The notes under the pieces: model-generated | The model's input: the letters and a program-made list of their open reading frames with translations, nothing else | What the model was told of the DNA's origin: nothing | The model's database searches: none | Program-made: the position numbers and the translations under genes | Part shown: in pieces, positions 23,862-35,000 of the stretch | Layout of the letters: every line of letters starts with the position of its first letter | Position numbering within the stretch: the stretch's first letter is position 1 | Source of the DNA: Antitrichia curtipendula | Taxonomy: Eukaryota; Streptophyta; Bryopsida; Hypnales; Leucodontaceae | Reading direction: 5' to 3' | NCBI GenBank assembly: GCA_951230915.1 | Contig: OX579636.1 | Location: 28,641,567-28,705,566 of the forward strand | Length of the DNA stretch: 64,000 nucleotides

Positions 23862-24460
23862 GTAGTTATGGGTTGTTTATAAGATGTTTATGACTCCATT
23901 CTATGAGTGGTTTAGAATTTCAAGGCAAACCACTTCAAAATTCACAGAAAGTACAATTTTAATCAAAAAAATTATAATCCCACTTGCATTTGATTTTTAA
24001 AACAAACACACACCTCTGGAAAAGTATATGCCCCTCTTGGAGTTGGCCTCAAGATATTCATACTGCTAAGGTAGAAGGTTCTAAAAGCACACAAGCTCCA
24101 AAACCGTCCCTCCCCTAAAATGTACACTATTTGTATATGATACTTTTTCATAGCCTTCATTGATGTACAAAAATGTACATTTTAGGAGGTGGGCAGTTTT
24201 AGAGCCCTACACTAGTGCAACTTCAAAATTTCATAACTAACTAATTCCCAAAAGCTCCAACAAACATGAAACGACTTAGGTTAGATGCCAATTCCACTTC
24301 TCTATCAAGGAAAATTGACTGAAAAAATTATTTCTAAGAAGTTTCACCTCCCCCAAATTCAATTCCAGCCCTTAGTACATGGTCGATTTATGGACCTACT
24401 CTACTACCTTAGTTTGCATGGTAATACGCTTGTCTACCTCATGCTAAATTGCTTGTGTTG
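23862..24460 (+). repeat. Dispersed repeat copy B, interrupted by a MITE
   Basis: This matches copy A at 12,343-12,660 on both sides of a 341-bp insertion. The left flank ends GATATTCATACTGCTA and the right flank resumes TAGTTTGCATGGTAATACGC and GCTTGTCTACCT. Confidence 0.65.
24069..24409. mobile_element. TA-inserting MITE, AGGTAG family, copy 2
   Basis: The ends are TA-AGGTAGAAGGTTCT and GACCTACTCTACTACCT-TA. It is inverted relative to copy 1, shares the internal TGTACA palindrome and the line of sequence related to AACCCAAGTCCTTTCAT, and is inserted in dispersed repeat B. Confidence 0.75.
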
Positions 24461-24534
24461 ACGATTTTCGGGGTGTTTTTTGCCGTACATCAGTTGATGC
24501 CCTTACCAAGCTAATGTGAGGTTCAATTAGTGTT

Positions 24535-24771
24535 GTGCATGTCTATGGGAAGGTTCCGCCAATCCTGTATGAATGTATGGGACATCATACTTCTGTCGTG
24601 ACCACTAAGGTAGGAGGCTCAGAAATGGAGCATCTAAGGGCTGGTCTGCATTTTTCATGTATTTATTTGGACGGGAATATTTTTAGCTCATATTTCAGAC
24701 ATAGAGAAATTGACGAGGAATCTAACCCAAGTGGTTTTGTATTTTTCCGATCATTTTTGAATTACTTATGA
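24535..24771 (+). other. 78-codon frame, no recognised function
   Basis: A free-standing frame starts with ATG at 24,535. It has no splice context, no domain and no similarity I can see. It is probably chance, and I list it because it is the longest frame between the MITE at 24.1 kb and the TTAA element at 24.9 kb. Confidence 0.1.
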
Positions 24772-24888
24772 ATTTTCAAACAAGTTGGGTCATAGGTCCC
24801 TATTTGTGACCCTAGGTCTTTCATAAACAGTTCACTTGCAATTCTAAATAAAAATGGAGAAAGCAAAGAGAATGATTGTCTCTTGCAA

Positions 24889-25533
24889 TTAACCCCTAAA
24901 TGCCCAAGGCCTGTTTTGAGCTGCTTGGAATTTGCTCTAAATTGAACAAAATGCCAACATTTTGATAAGTTCTATCAATTTTTTTTAAATTGTAACCGTA
25001 CAAATTCAAACTAGACATGTTAGAGATCTCATAGGAAAAGAAAACACAACAATATCACTTATGGAGTGAAAGATTATAATGTTTGACCATGAGGGTGTTA
25101 AAACTGCACAAATTTTTCAATCTTCTTTTCACAAGTTAAATCTAAAAATTTGGTGACCAAAAAAATATGATGTTAAAGGGCCTAACATGTATAACCCCAA
25201 TCAATTTACAGTTTAAGAAAATCTATTCTACAAATTTTTTAAATGAATTTCTAATATGATTTTTTCTCCAAGATCTAGTGTATTTGAGGCTCATTTCCAA
25301 GAGCCCTCAACACTACGGGAAGTCAAGATTGCAATGGGTATCCGTGCACAAAATCTTGAATAGAAAAATCATAATTCTTCATTTTTAAGATCGGCTTTTT
25401 GATCCTAAAACTAGACTTCCAAAAGAGTTCTCCAAAACTATAAACTACTGAATATAGCAATTTGGTTGGCTTTGACTTAGCTTCAAAGTTTTTGAAACAC
25501 CAGAATCTGGTGCCTCGGGCAGTTAGGGGTTAA
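24889..25533. mobile_element. piggyBac-like element with TTAA ends, 645 bp
   Basis: The ends are TTAA-CCCCTAAATGCCCAAGG and, inverted, GGTGCCTCGGGCAGTTAGGGG-TTAA, related to the 13,694 element. An internal GAAAGATTATAATGTTTGACC block is shared with it. There is no intact reading frame. Confidence 0.65.
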
Positions 25534-25660
25534 TTAGACTTTTTTCCTTGATTCATTCAATGAATGTACTAGTCCATTTCACAACCATCTCATGTCCATT
25601 TCACAGTCATTTATAGGGTCCATTCCTAATGCCCGCTTTGTTTTACAGCCTCCTACCTTA

Positions 25661-25961
25661 AGGTAGTATGCTCTTAAAGCGACCACTTAAGAGCAGATCG
25701 CCTTTTCAGGGTAGTTAAACTTATTGAAACAATTTTCAGTAAATTTATATAGGAAGAAAAATGGAATTGCATCTAACCCAAGTCGTTTCATATTTTTCAG
25801 ATCTTTGTAGCATTAGTTATGAATTTTTGAAGTTCAAACACAGTGGTTTCTAAAAGCGACCACCTTCTGAAATGTACACAGTTCGAACATTGAAGAAAGC
25901 AAAATGTACTTCTGTGTCATGATCGCTTTTAGAACATGGGCGCTTTTAGAGCATACTACCT
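25661..25961. mobile_element. TA-inserting MITE, AGGTAG family, copy 3
   Basis: The ends are TA-AGGTAGTATGCTCTTAAAGC and GCTTTTAGAGCATACTACCT-TA. The interior has ATCTAACCCAAGTCGTTTCAT in common with copies 1 and 2. It has the longest clear terminal inverted repeats of the three (about 22 bp). Confidence 0.75.
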
Positions 25962-26589
25962 TAATCTCTCAATTGCATGGACTCCGCCCACGTTGCAGGG
26001 TTTCTGCATGACTTGCAGGGGACTGTGGAATAAAAAAGCACTGTGCATCTGACACTCTGTAGACTTGTTTAATTAGTGCCACGCAACCCATGTTCAGGAA
26101 ATTATTTGAAGCTTCTCCAGCTCATTTCATCCTTCCACGCAAAGGGAGCATTTTTTTCTTGAATGGCCACCGGTTGCGTCCTCTCAATCACAAAAAAAAA
26201 AGTATTGGATGATTTCCTGCAACGTCAATTTCTAACCGGCCACTTTCCTTCAAACTGAAATTGGCACCGGCTAAATTGCTAGATTTCTATAATGTAAAAA
26301 AAGTAAAAAAGTAAAAGTAAAAGTACTAATTAGTATTGCATCCTTGGGAGGAATTGAACCTAGCATATAGCCCTCACCATTTGAAGGCCAAGGATCCTTC
26401 CAACTCATTCAAGATGAAGTTGAGAATACTAATGAAAAGTTTACATGAAATGAAAAGAATTTAGGAATCAAAGTTTTTACCTTCTCCAAATGGTTCTTCT
26501 GCTACCCTTATAAAGTATTGCTCAAGATGTGTAAATAAATGTTGAAACTTAGAGGAATTATTCCACAAACACAATGGCATCCACTAATA
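25962..26589. other. Intergenic DNA between MITE copy 3 and the hAT relic
   Basis: No gene was recognised. The downstream end of the hAT-like relic may extend into this stretch, but I did not find terminal repeats. Confidence 0.35.
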
Positions 26590-28560
26590 TTTTATCATAG
26601 TCTTTCTTTGGTCCTTTCAAGGTTAGTCGCATGACACTATCCAAAGTTGTTGTGGCCATGTGATTTTAAAGCTTGTGTTTAATGTTATTGTGCACGGAGA
26701 AAGTCCATTCACACGTTGCGGTGCTCACATATTGGCACTTTGCAATTTCAGCAAGGTTAGAAGGTTAGGATACTTCAATTTCAAAGATGGATTCTAACTA
26801 ACTGAAGTCCATAAATCCCCCAAAGTTTTATGCATCTACTTAGTGCTTCTTCACAGCTTGAAAGTCCAAAATTCTTGTTTACAAGTTGTTGTTTCTACTA
26901 AAGAAGAAAAATCTTTCCTCCTTGACTTTTCTTTTACTTCTACTATTGCAAGAGAAAACCAAGTTCTACCCTCCCCTCCTCATGATGCTAAACCAATTTG
27001 CCTATGAGATATGTAAATGGGTTAAGGATTTAAAAAGCATCATTGATATTATTGTCTTCAAAACTAGCCTCCAAAGCCATACAAATTGTCTCAACATAAA
27101 ACTTTTTAAATGTTAGGGCAACCTCTAGGATCCCCAATTACTTCAACATTGTAGAGTTTGGACACACCCCTCCCTTATTTCTCTAGGTAAGTGATAGAGG
27201 TAATATAATGAAAGTCAAAATTCAAGGAGGATATGCAAATCTAGTGTTGGATAAAATGTGTTATGGTTCAAGTCACAAGATTAAAAAAGAAAGTCATTAG
27301 ATGTTTTTTCAGGCCTCTAAGAGACTATTTTGGGGTTGTTCCCCATGCTGTGAACCACGGCAAGGTAGTCAAATAATTTAATTTAATTTAAAAAACATTT
27401 GAAAAAAATATTAAAAAATTAATTAATATTATCTAACGTGGTAATCTTTTAGCCACGTCAAACTACTGCTATGGTTAAGTTCCCACAGTTTGAGAACTCC
27501 GAGGAACTCAAGGTCTCTCAGAGGCCCAAAAAAACATCTAATGACATCATATTGCAACTTTGTTTTTACAATAGACTCAATAGTTGAGAATCCAACAAGT
27601 TTACATTGAAAAATCTTAGATAATTTTAAAAGCATGTTTAGAATATTAGCCAAAAGTCAAAAAATATAAAGTTACACAACTTAGCAAACAAGTGAAGAAT
27701 GGAAGTATTATCCTTTACAATGAATATTATCCAAATAAATAAGGATAGATTTCTATGAATCACACAAACTACTCACGGCTTACTACCTAGACAACCAACA
27801 AATTTTATAGTACTTTTAAGAGGATTTTTTCATCATCATTTAATTGACTCTCAAAGTTTTTTTCCATCGATTTTTTCTTAATGATTTATTGAAGTGACCA
27901 AGTGATCAACTAACTCATTCAACTTAGAATCTACTACAGCAACATTCCCTGAAAAAATGTGTTTTTTGAGGCCTCAAGGGCAACTAGATTTATTCTATAA
28001 GCAACACAATGAGTTGACGTAAGGAATGGGTTTACCTTTTTCAATTGAGCTGCCACACCCGTATTCTTCCCAACCATGGTGGAAGCTCTATAGGATCTAA
28101 TTAAATCCAACACATTTACTCAAATGTAGCATCTATGTCTTTGTTATAGCCATAAAAATGTCAAATATCATCTTAGAATTTATTTTTTTCATCTTCGATT
28201 TACAAGAAATTTAAGAAACACATAATAGATTTATTAGCAAAGATTACAATGTGGCTTTAAAAAATATATTAATGGACTTATCAATCATTAAGCCAAAAAA
28301 CTCAGTATCTCTAACTCTATGCAAAATTTTCCTTTGAATGGTAGAAGAGAGAGACCAAAGACCATTTCAACACGAGCTTTTTCATTATGGTAAAGTTTTT
28401 CAATGATGGAAGTTTTGCATAGAAAAGATCATCCAAACTTTGAAACTTGTGAAAAGGAAAAGTTTCCTTCCTCATGAAGTAGGCAACCATAAATAGGGAT
28501 AACATTTCTTCATCACAATTGTAATTAGCAACTACAACAACCTTCCTCTAAGGATTTTTT
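26590..28560 (-). pseudogene. Decayed hAT-family transposase (ZNF862/DUF4371-like)
   Basis: On the minus strand, fragments in the order expected of this transposase family can be read despite frameshifts and stops. They are FMRKETFPFHKFQSLDDLF near 28.45 kb; a segment like 'stop-rich FGLMIDES' near 28.3 kb; RASTMVGKNTGVAAQLKK then THCVAYRINLVALEA near 28.0 kb; LSKIFQCKLVGFSTIESIV near 27.6 kb; and a C-terminal dimerisation-like stretch (TCEWTFSVHNNIKHKL, then SVMRLTLKGP) near 26.7 kb. These parallel the RNase H-like core and Dimer_Tnp_hAT region. The copy has many stops and cannot be functional. Terminal repeats and the 8-bp target duplication were not found. Confidence 0.65.
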
Positions 28561-30306
28561 TATCCTCATGCCTAGTCAAAACTAATTTTTTGTGTTCTAC
28601 TATTTACTATGGTCTTGTAATGCAAAAATCTTAATATTTGTGGACCCCCCAAAGGCATATGCAAATTTACCTCCACTTTCCTTAAAAGTCTTTAAGAAAA
28701 TCCTCCCCAAGTTATAATTGAACTCCACCCAATTATACTAATTATACCAAAAATCTTTCCAATATAGATTGACTTTCTCAATGTCATTGGTTTTTTGATA
28801 AGAAGTGTGATGGATGAAGAAGAAATAGATCCATGTATGTCCACCTAGATCCAATCTCAAATAGTATATCATGCATGTTCCTCTACTTTTTAGCCATAAA
28901 AAAAATTAGAATTACTTAAGGAAAAAAAAGGGGGAACATAAATTCTTCTCTTAAGCTTGCAATAGCTAGGAATACTTTAAGCTCTATAGCTCTTAAGCAA
29001 CAACATTTTAAAGCAAGCAACAACAAGCAAATAAGCAAGAGCGGGAATAAAATGATAACAAGGAGAAACGGGTGCAGAAACAAGTCCAATAGAAGCGGTG
29101 GAAGCATGAGTGACAACAAGAAATGGGAGCAAGAGGGGCAAGTAAGGAATCCTAACCTATCCATCTTAAATGGATACCATCCAATAATATCCTACCTATC
29201 TCATGTAAGACTCATCGCTTTGCTTATGTATGAACTAGTGAATATTATCCCATAGCAATTGAAATCCGCCCAATGTTGAAAGGAGGAGAATAAAATATCT
29301 TCCAGTTTCTTGAGGGCACCGGTTGATTTCCAAACCTACAAATTTCCTTCCAATTTTGCATCTTTTGTTTTTAAAATGCAATACAATTTTTGCTCATTTT
29401 CATTGTTTAACTTTGAACCAACATCCAGTTTCTCTTATACAATGGTTTGCATCAATGCTTGGAGAGAATCTTTGTTTAGTTCGTTATTCATTGTTAACCA
29501 GTGTCTTAGAAAAAAAGTAACTAGTTGAAGCGTGAAAATGAAGGATTCCAAATTGAACAAAAAATTAGTAGTATTGGCAACTACTAGTGTGTAAAAATGT
29601 TAGCCACCACTTTCATGAAATTGTTAGATTTTAGCTACTTGTCATTTTGAATCCAAGGCTAATATCCGAGTTGCTGGAGGCATGTATATTCTTGAATAAG
29701 GCAAGGGCAAGTATTGCTTTAGGGTTGGTCATGGCAGCCAACCCTTGTTTTGTTGTCCATGTCTACCTAATGTAATGAAATTTGAAGTTTAGTTTCAAAA
29801 CCAACATGTCTTTGAAAGAGGAAGATTGTAGCCTTTGCAAACTTGAACTTGAAAGAAAGTGGCTAGTGAAAATTTAATACAAAGGTAATTACACCTAAAA
29901 GCGTACGCTACCTAAAATTGCACACTACAAATTCTTGCCTAAAATGTGCTCCCATTGTTCATTAGAGTCTATGATTGCTTATAGGAACACCTCTTTTCAA
30001 CACTTTGAAAATTTGTAGTTTATTCATACAATATCCAAAAAATGCATTCTAAAAGAATCTAAAATCTCCTTTTCACTATCAAGGGATTCCACAAAAAAAA
30101 TTCTAATATAATAATGGAAACCATATTGAATTGCTTATTTGTGCAATTTTAGGTGTAGTTACCTTACAAGAACTAAACTGGGAGAGTTTGATAAGGAGAG
30201 GATGCAATTGGTGCTTTGGAAAAAATAGTTGTCTCCTTCAACAAAGAGGACGCAAATTAATGGTGCAACTCCGAAATCTTCACAAATGCCAGATCGATTG
30301 CATAAC
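28561..30306. other. Intergenic AT-rich DNA
   Basis: Frames here are short and without motifs. The basic Gly/Ser-rich frame at 29,052-29,255 and the Leu-rich frame opposite it reflect a purine-rich strand. No element ends were recognised. Confidence 0.4.
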
Positions 30307-30536
30307 TTAATCCATAAATGACGCAGAGGCTGTTTTTTGGCCGATGACTGATAAATAATCTCTTCATGTAGGACATAAGTATCACTATTTATTTTCCAAA
30401 CTTTGTGTGGAAAGGGAATATCTTCTACAACAGTTTGCCTTCCAATGAGTGTTTTTTCATTTTTTTTGAACCAATGATTCACATAGTACCCAAACAAATG
30501 ATTTCTACATGGATAGGCTCGTCGTTTTTGGGTTAA
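30307..30536. mobile_element. piggyBac-like MITE with TTAA ends, copy 2
   Basis: The left end is TTAA-TCCATAAATGACG and the right end CGTCGTTTTTGGG-TTAA. The interior is the same as in the 10,872 element (CTTCCAATGAGTG, GATTCACATAGTAC) in the same orientation. A 193-codon minus-strand frame (30,159-30,740) that runs across it is not a gene. Confidence 0.65.
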
Positions 30537-31026
30537 TGGACACGCGGTTGTCAGGAGTAGGGAGGTGTGACCAAGGACCAGCTTACATGTAAACCCGATG
30601 GACAATTTTACAACTAAATCAAACAAGAAGACAAAAGCGCCTTTACCAATTGTCTTGTTGGGGTGGGCAAGCGGGAAAGGAGGACTTGAAGTTTCTCCAA
30701 TATTGGTGGAGACTAATGAATCTAAGATGGAAGCACCCAAAGCCGTGAAAATAAGGAATTCAGCATACTTGGAGGCACCATTTTAAAAAATTAATATTTT
30801 TGTGGTATCAGTGAGAGAATTTTTCAAAAAAGAAAATAGATTTTTCGGACTTGGTATGTATTTTCTATGAATTTTCAAAGTTGCAGTTCCCTAGACCACT
30901 GGAACCGTCCTGTAGGTGGACCTAAATCTGAATTCTGACAAATTCAACACTTATCCAATCGAAGTGAAGAGAGGAAAAAACTTTATGACACATGTCAAAG
31001 ACCATTCAATGAAAGTCAAGGGACGG

Positions 31027-31500
31027 TTGAATCCTTAAATGACGGGCTCATAACCGTGGAAATCATATGTTTTAATATCATGTGAATTGTTGGATTAAAA
31101 TAATGCAAAAGCACTCACTGAAAGTCAAACTACTATAGATGATCTTTTTTTTTTCCACAAAATTTGGAGGATGAACAGTTGCACTTCTATCCTACATCGG
31201 GAAAAAGCCATCCATTGCTGCAGTATTGTTTCAATGGGTTAACAATATAATATTGAAAGTGTATTGTTGCAGTACTTCAAGCAATATATTTTTATATAAA
31301 TGCAGTACTCCTATTGAAACTATATTGTTGCATTATTACTTGCAGTACTGCAACAATATACTTTCAATACTATATTGTTAACCCATTGAAACGGTACTGC
31401 AACAATATTGAAGCAATGAAGGGTACTTTCCCGATGTACACAAGAGATTATCTTGTCATTCATCGACCGCAAAATGTCAGCCTTGATGTTGAAGGGTTAA
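31027..31500. mobile_element. piggyBac-like MITE, copy 3, split by a nested MITE
   Basis: The left end is TTGAATCCTTAAATGACGGG and the right end GTTGAAGGG-TTAA. The interior is inverted relative to the 10,872 copy (CCGTGGAAATCATATG, CAAAATTTGGAGGATGAACA, GTTGCACTTCTATCCTACA). A 242-bp palindrome interrupts it at 31,195. Confidence 0.6.
31195..31436. mobile_element. Nested TA-inserting palindromic MITE (ends CATCGGGAAA)
   Basis: TA-CATCGGGAAA...TTTCCCGATG-TA. The interior is a long imperfect palindrome with GTTTCAATGGGTTAACAATA on the left and TATTGTTAACCCATTGAAAC on the right, so the whole element folds on itself. Host-element sequence (CTATCCTACA / AAGAGATTATCTTGTCATTC) continues on both sides. 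Confidence 0.8.
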
Positions 31501-31559
31501 TGTCCATCTAGGAACAAAGATAAGGTACAAGCGTGTACCTAATACATGTGAATTTCTAC

Positions 31560-32000
31560 CTTTACACATGTGAATTTCTAATTGCATCCCTCACACCCAC
31601 CGGATCCACATGAAAGTGCAATGACTATTTTTCCCTATAACACTCGCTGTGAAGCTTCCCCAATGACCGACACATGCAAAGCGGCCCCAAGTCATTTTGC
31701 AAACTCAAATTGCCAGAGGCCAAGATTACTTCGGACCACACTATCTCTCACCCCTCAGAAAGCGGCTATTTAAAGCCTGCTTCCGTTTGAGCACTGCTGG
31801 CCCCTGCCGGTCCCGGTAATTGGGCTGAAAACCTGCAAACACGGGCTCTCACTTTTTACCATGTCAGGGACCTTGGTAATTTTTTGGGAAATTGTTTCGC
31901 AGGCCATGGCCATGCGGTTTTAGTGTTTCGCTTCGTTCCATTGTTTCGCTGTGGCTCAGTGTTCTTTGGGGCGATTTAGGGTTTGTTTATGGCCCTTGCT
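31560..32000 (+). promoter_or_regulatory. Promoter/5' leader-like segment without an evident gene
   Basis: A GC-richer island has a TATA-like box (GCTATTTAAAGCC, 31,764) followed by a C/T- and G/T-rich stretch. A telo-box-like GATTTAGGGTTTG (about 31,972) is common in plant 5' leaders. Downstream is the A-rich block with no coding sequence, so the promoter appears orphaned or drives a non-coding or transposon transcript. Confidence 0.35.
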
Positions 32001-32039
32001 TTGGGCACTTCTTAAATTTCAGCAACTCTACTATAAATT

Positions 32040-35000
32040 GACATTACAAATAATATTAAAAGTATAAATAGGAATATTTTAAATTCAATTAGTGTGAATT
32101 AAAATCTAATTCTTTAAAAGAATTATTGAATAATAGAGTAATTCAATAATTCAATAAGGGAATAAGGGAATGGAACTCTAAATTAATTAATGAACCAATG
32201 AGTTGCAAATCATGAGTGAGTATCAAAAATGAAAAAGGAGAACATTATTTGATCATACAATAAACAACCACATACCAAAAATGAATGTCGGATATATAAA
32301 TACATCAAATAGTGAGCATGTTCATTAATAAAATAATGAACAAAATCAACCCAAAAAAGGAAAACCAGCTAAACACATTAATAAAGAAATAAACAAAATG
32401 GGACAGAAATAAATAAACAAATGCATACGTACATTAAGAAAGTAATCAATAAAGCACCCAAAAAATAATGAAATATACATTTAAATGAACAAGGTTCTAG
32501 ATAAAGCCCCACACCTGAAAATATACAAAATTAATATCTTTTAAACAGAAAATATTGAATGCCCCCCCTGCCACCCAACAAAAAAAGAACTAATTCTGTG
32601 AATGACGAACGTAAAACATAACCACCACACAAAAAAAGGGAAAGGTATGTATATGAACAAACTAATCAATGACACACCCACCCACCCACCCAAAAAAAAA
32701 AAAAAAAAAAAATTACGAAGCAATAAATTTACCACTACAACAATTAGAAAATTTTAAAAATAACATAGTATAAAGTAAAGAAAAATAAATCTATTAATAG
32801 AAAAGGAAAAGAATGAAAATAAAGTTTATTTATTTAAAAAAATAAAAAAATAAAAAAATGAAATAAAAAAAGAAATGAAGCCATCACAAATTTAAAAAAC
32901 TATTGAATTTTAAAAGAAAATTTATAAAACATATATTGTTTATACATCCATACCTGCATCGAAAAGGGTTCCACTGAAACACTAAAAAAAAAGAAAAAGA
33001 AAACCCCATAATGTAAGAAAGAAAAAAAGCACTTGAAGAGTTAATTAAGAAATTTGAAGAACTATCATAAAATTAAATAAAAAAATAAAGACAAAAAGGA
33101 AAAAAAGAATAAGAAAAGTTCATTTCTAAAATTAAAATTAAAAATAAAAATGAACATTAAAAAAAAAATTTAAAAATTAAAAATTAAAAATTAAAAAAAA
33201 ATTTAAATTTAAAATTTAAAATTTCGAATTAAAAAAAATTTAAAAATGAAGGCATCCAATTCAAAAGAATAAGCATGTAATAGGAATTTTTGTTTATAAG
33301 AGCAATTCTATTAATACATTTAATACCTACATTTGAAAGGTAATTAGTGAAACACCCAAAACAAGAGAAATCAAATAAGTACTCTAGCAACCTAATAAAA
33401 ATAAAATACAAAGGTTTACAAAAAATTTATAAAGTAAAAATATACATGAAAAAATCGCCTTATGAAAAGAAAATCAATGCTACATGCATCAGAGATTCAA
33501 AAAAATGAAAAAGTAATTCTACAAACTAATCAACAATAAACCAACTGGATTTAATAAAAATAAAGAAAAAAGTAAGAAAGTAAGAAAGAAAGGGTATAAA
33601 TAAAAAAATAATAATTATAGAAAGAAAGTAAGACACTACATTAAAAAGAAAGAAAGAATGAATGAAATCATAAAGTCCTACTCAAAGAGAGTAATTACTG
33701 AAGAACAAAAAATAAAATAAAGAAAGAGACCACTGAAAGTAATAAACACATCACCACAAAAGTAAAAACAATTATATAAAAAAAAATCCTATAAAGTAGA
33801 AATACTTTAAGAATTAAACAAAGCTTACAGAAAGAAGTATTGTAAGAAGCGACACCTAGAAAAAGGAAAAGAAAAAGGAACATCTATGACTCCCCCACAC
33901 ACACCCAAAAATGACAGTATTTAATAAATAAACAACTACAATAGGAAATAAAGAAAGGAAAAAAGATTAAAGAGTAAATCTAATTACTAACTCTACAAAA
34001 GAATAGTCAATGAACAATCGCCATAAGGGCAGTAAATCATTAAATAATTGAACACCATATTCATTAAAATGAAAGTTTTCCATTGAAATGAGAATTAAAT
34101 TAAAGAACTTGAGGAAAGGGTTTATTCCTATTTAGGGCAGTTCGAGCTAAATTGACATAAAACCTTTAAGATTTGATCAAAGATTTTATGTCAATTTTGG
34201 TCGACTGAACCTAAATTGGAATTAACCTTTTCAAATTTGACCTAATTTTGAAAGGTTTTGTGTCAACTTAGTTCGAATTGACCAAAACTGACAGAAACAC
34301 TTACGTATTTCATCTAATTTTGACATGAATTGATTGTAATTTAGGGTTGAGTTGAGCTAAATTGACAAAAACACTTTCAGATTTGACCTAATGCCGAAAG
34401 GGTTTATTGCAATTTAGGGCGAATCGACCTAATTTGCAATAAATCCTTTCAAAATTAGGTCAAATCTGAAAGTGTCTATATCCATTCACTTCAGAACTCT
34501 CATTTTAATGGAAATTGTTGATTTAGGTCGAGATGAACATGATTTATTTTGAGAGGTCCTCAATCTCCCATTTCAATGAATATGGTGTTATTGTGCAAAT
34601 TAAAAAATAAAGTGCGGGTCAGTTAATTAATTAAGAATGAAACATTGAAAAAGTACCAACAAAAGGAAGGAATTCAAAAAGAAAGAAACAAATTCATACC
34701 TACATAAAGAAGAGGATCAATAAATAGCCCAAAAGAATAAAAACATTAATAAGTAATTCCACTAAGTAATAAGAAACCCAACACGGAACTTAGGGGAAAA
34801 AATCTGAAATCGACAAAGAAAAAAGGAGAATGAAAAAATGAAAAAATCTGAAATATTTGTGTAAACATAATAAGACATGACAAACGTAGAGGACTAAAGT
34901 CAAAATCCGTAGTTTCACTAAGTAGTAAATAAACCACCACAAGAGTGCTGAAAAGATAAAGGCAAACATAAATACATATAGATATAGAAATAGATATAAA

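Noticed and set aside
30159..30740. 193-codon minus-strand frame
   Set aside because: It runs straight across a TTAA MITE and its flanks, uses transposon sequence as codons, and has no domain.
30800..30830. TGGTATCAG at 30,808, like the initiator-tRNA primer-binding site of plant retrotransposons
   Set aside because: Only nine bases fit and no LTR ends immediately upstream, so a retroelement call is not supported.
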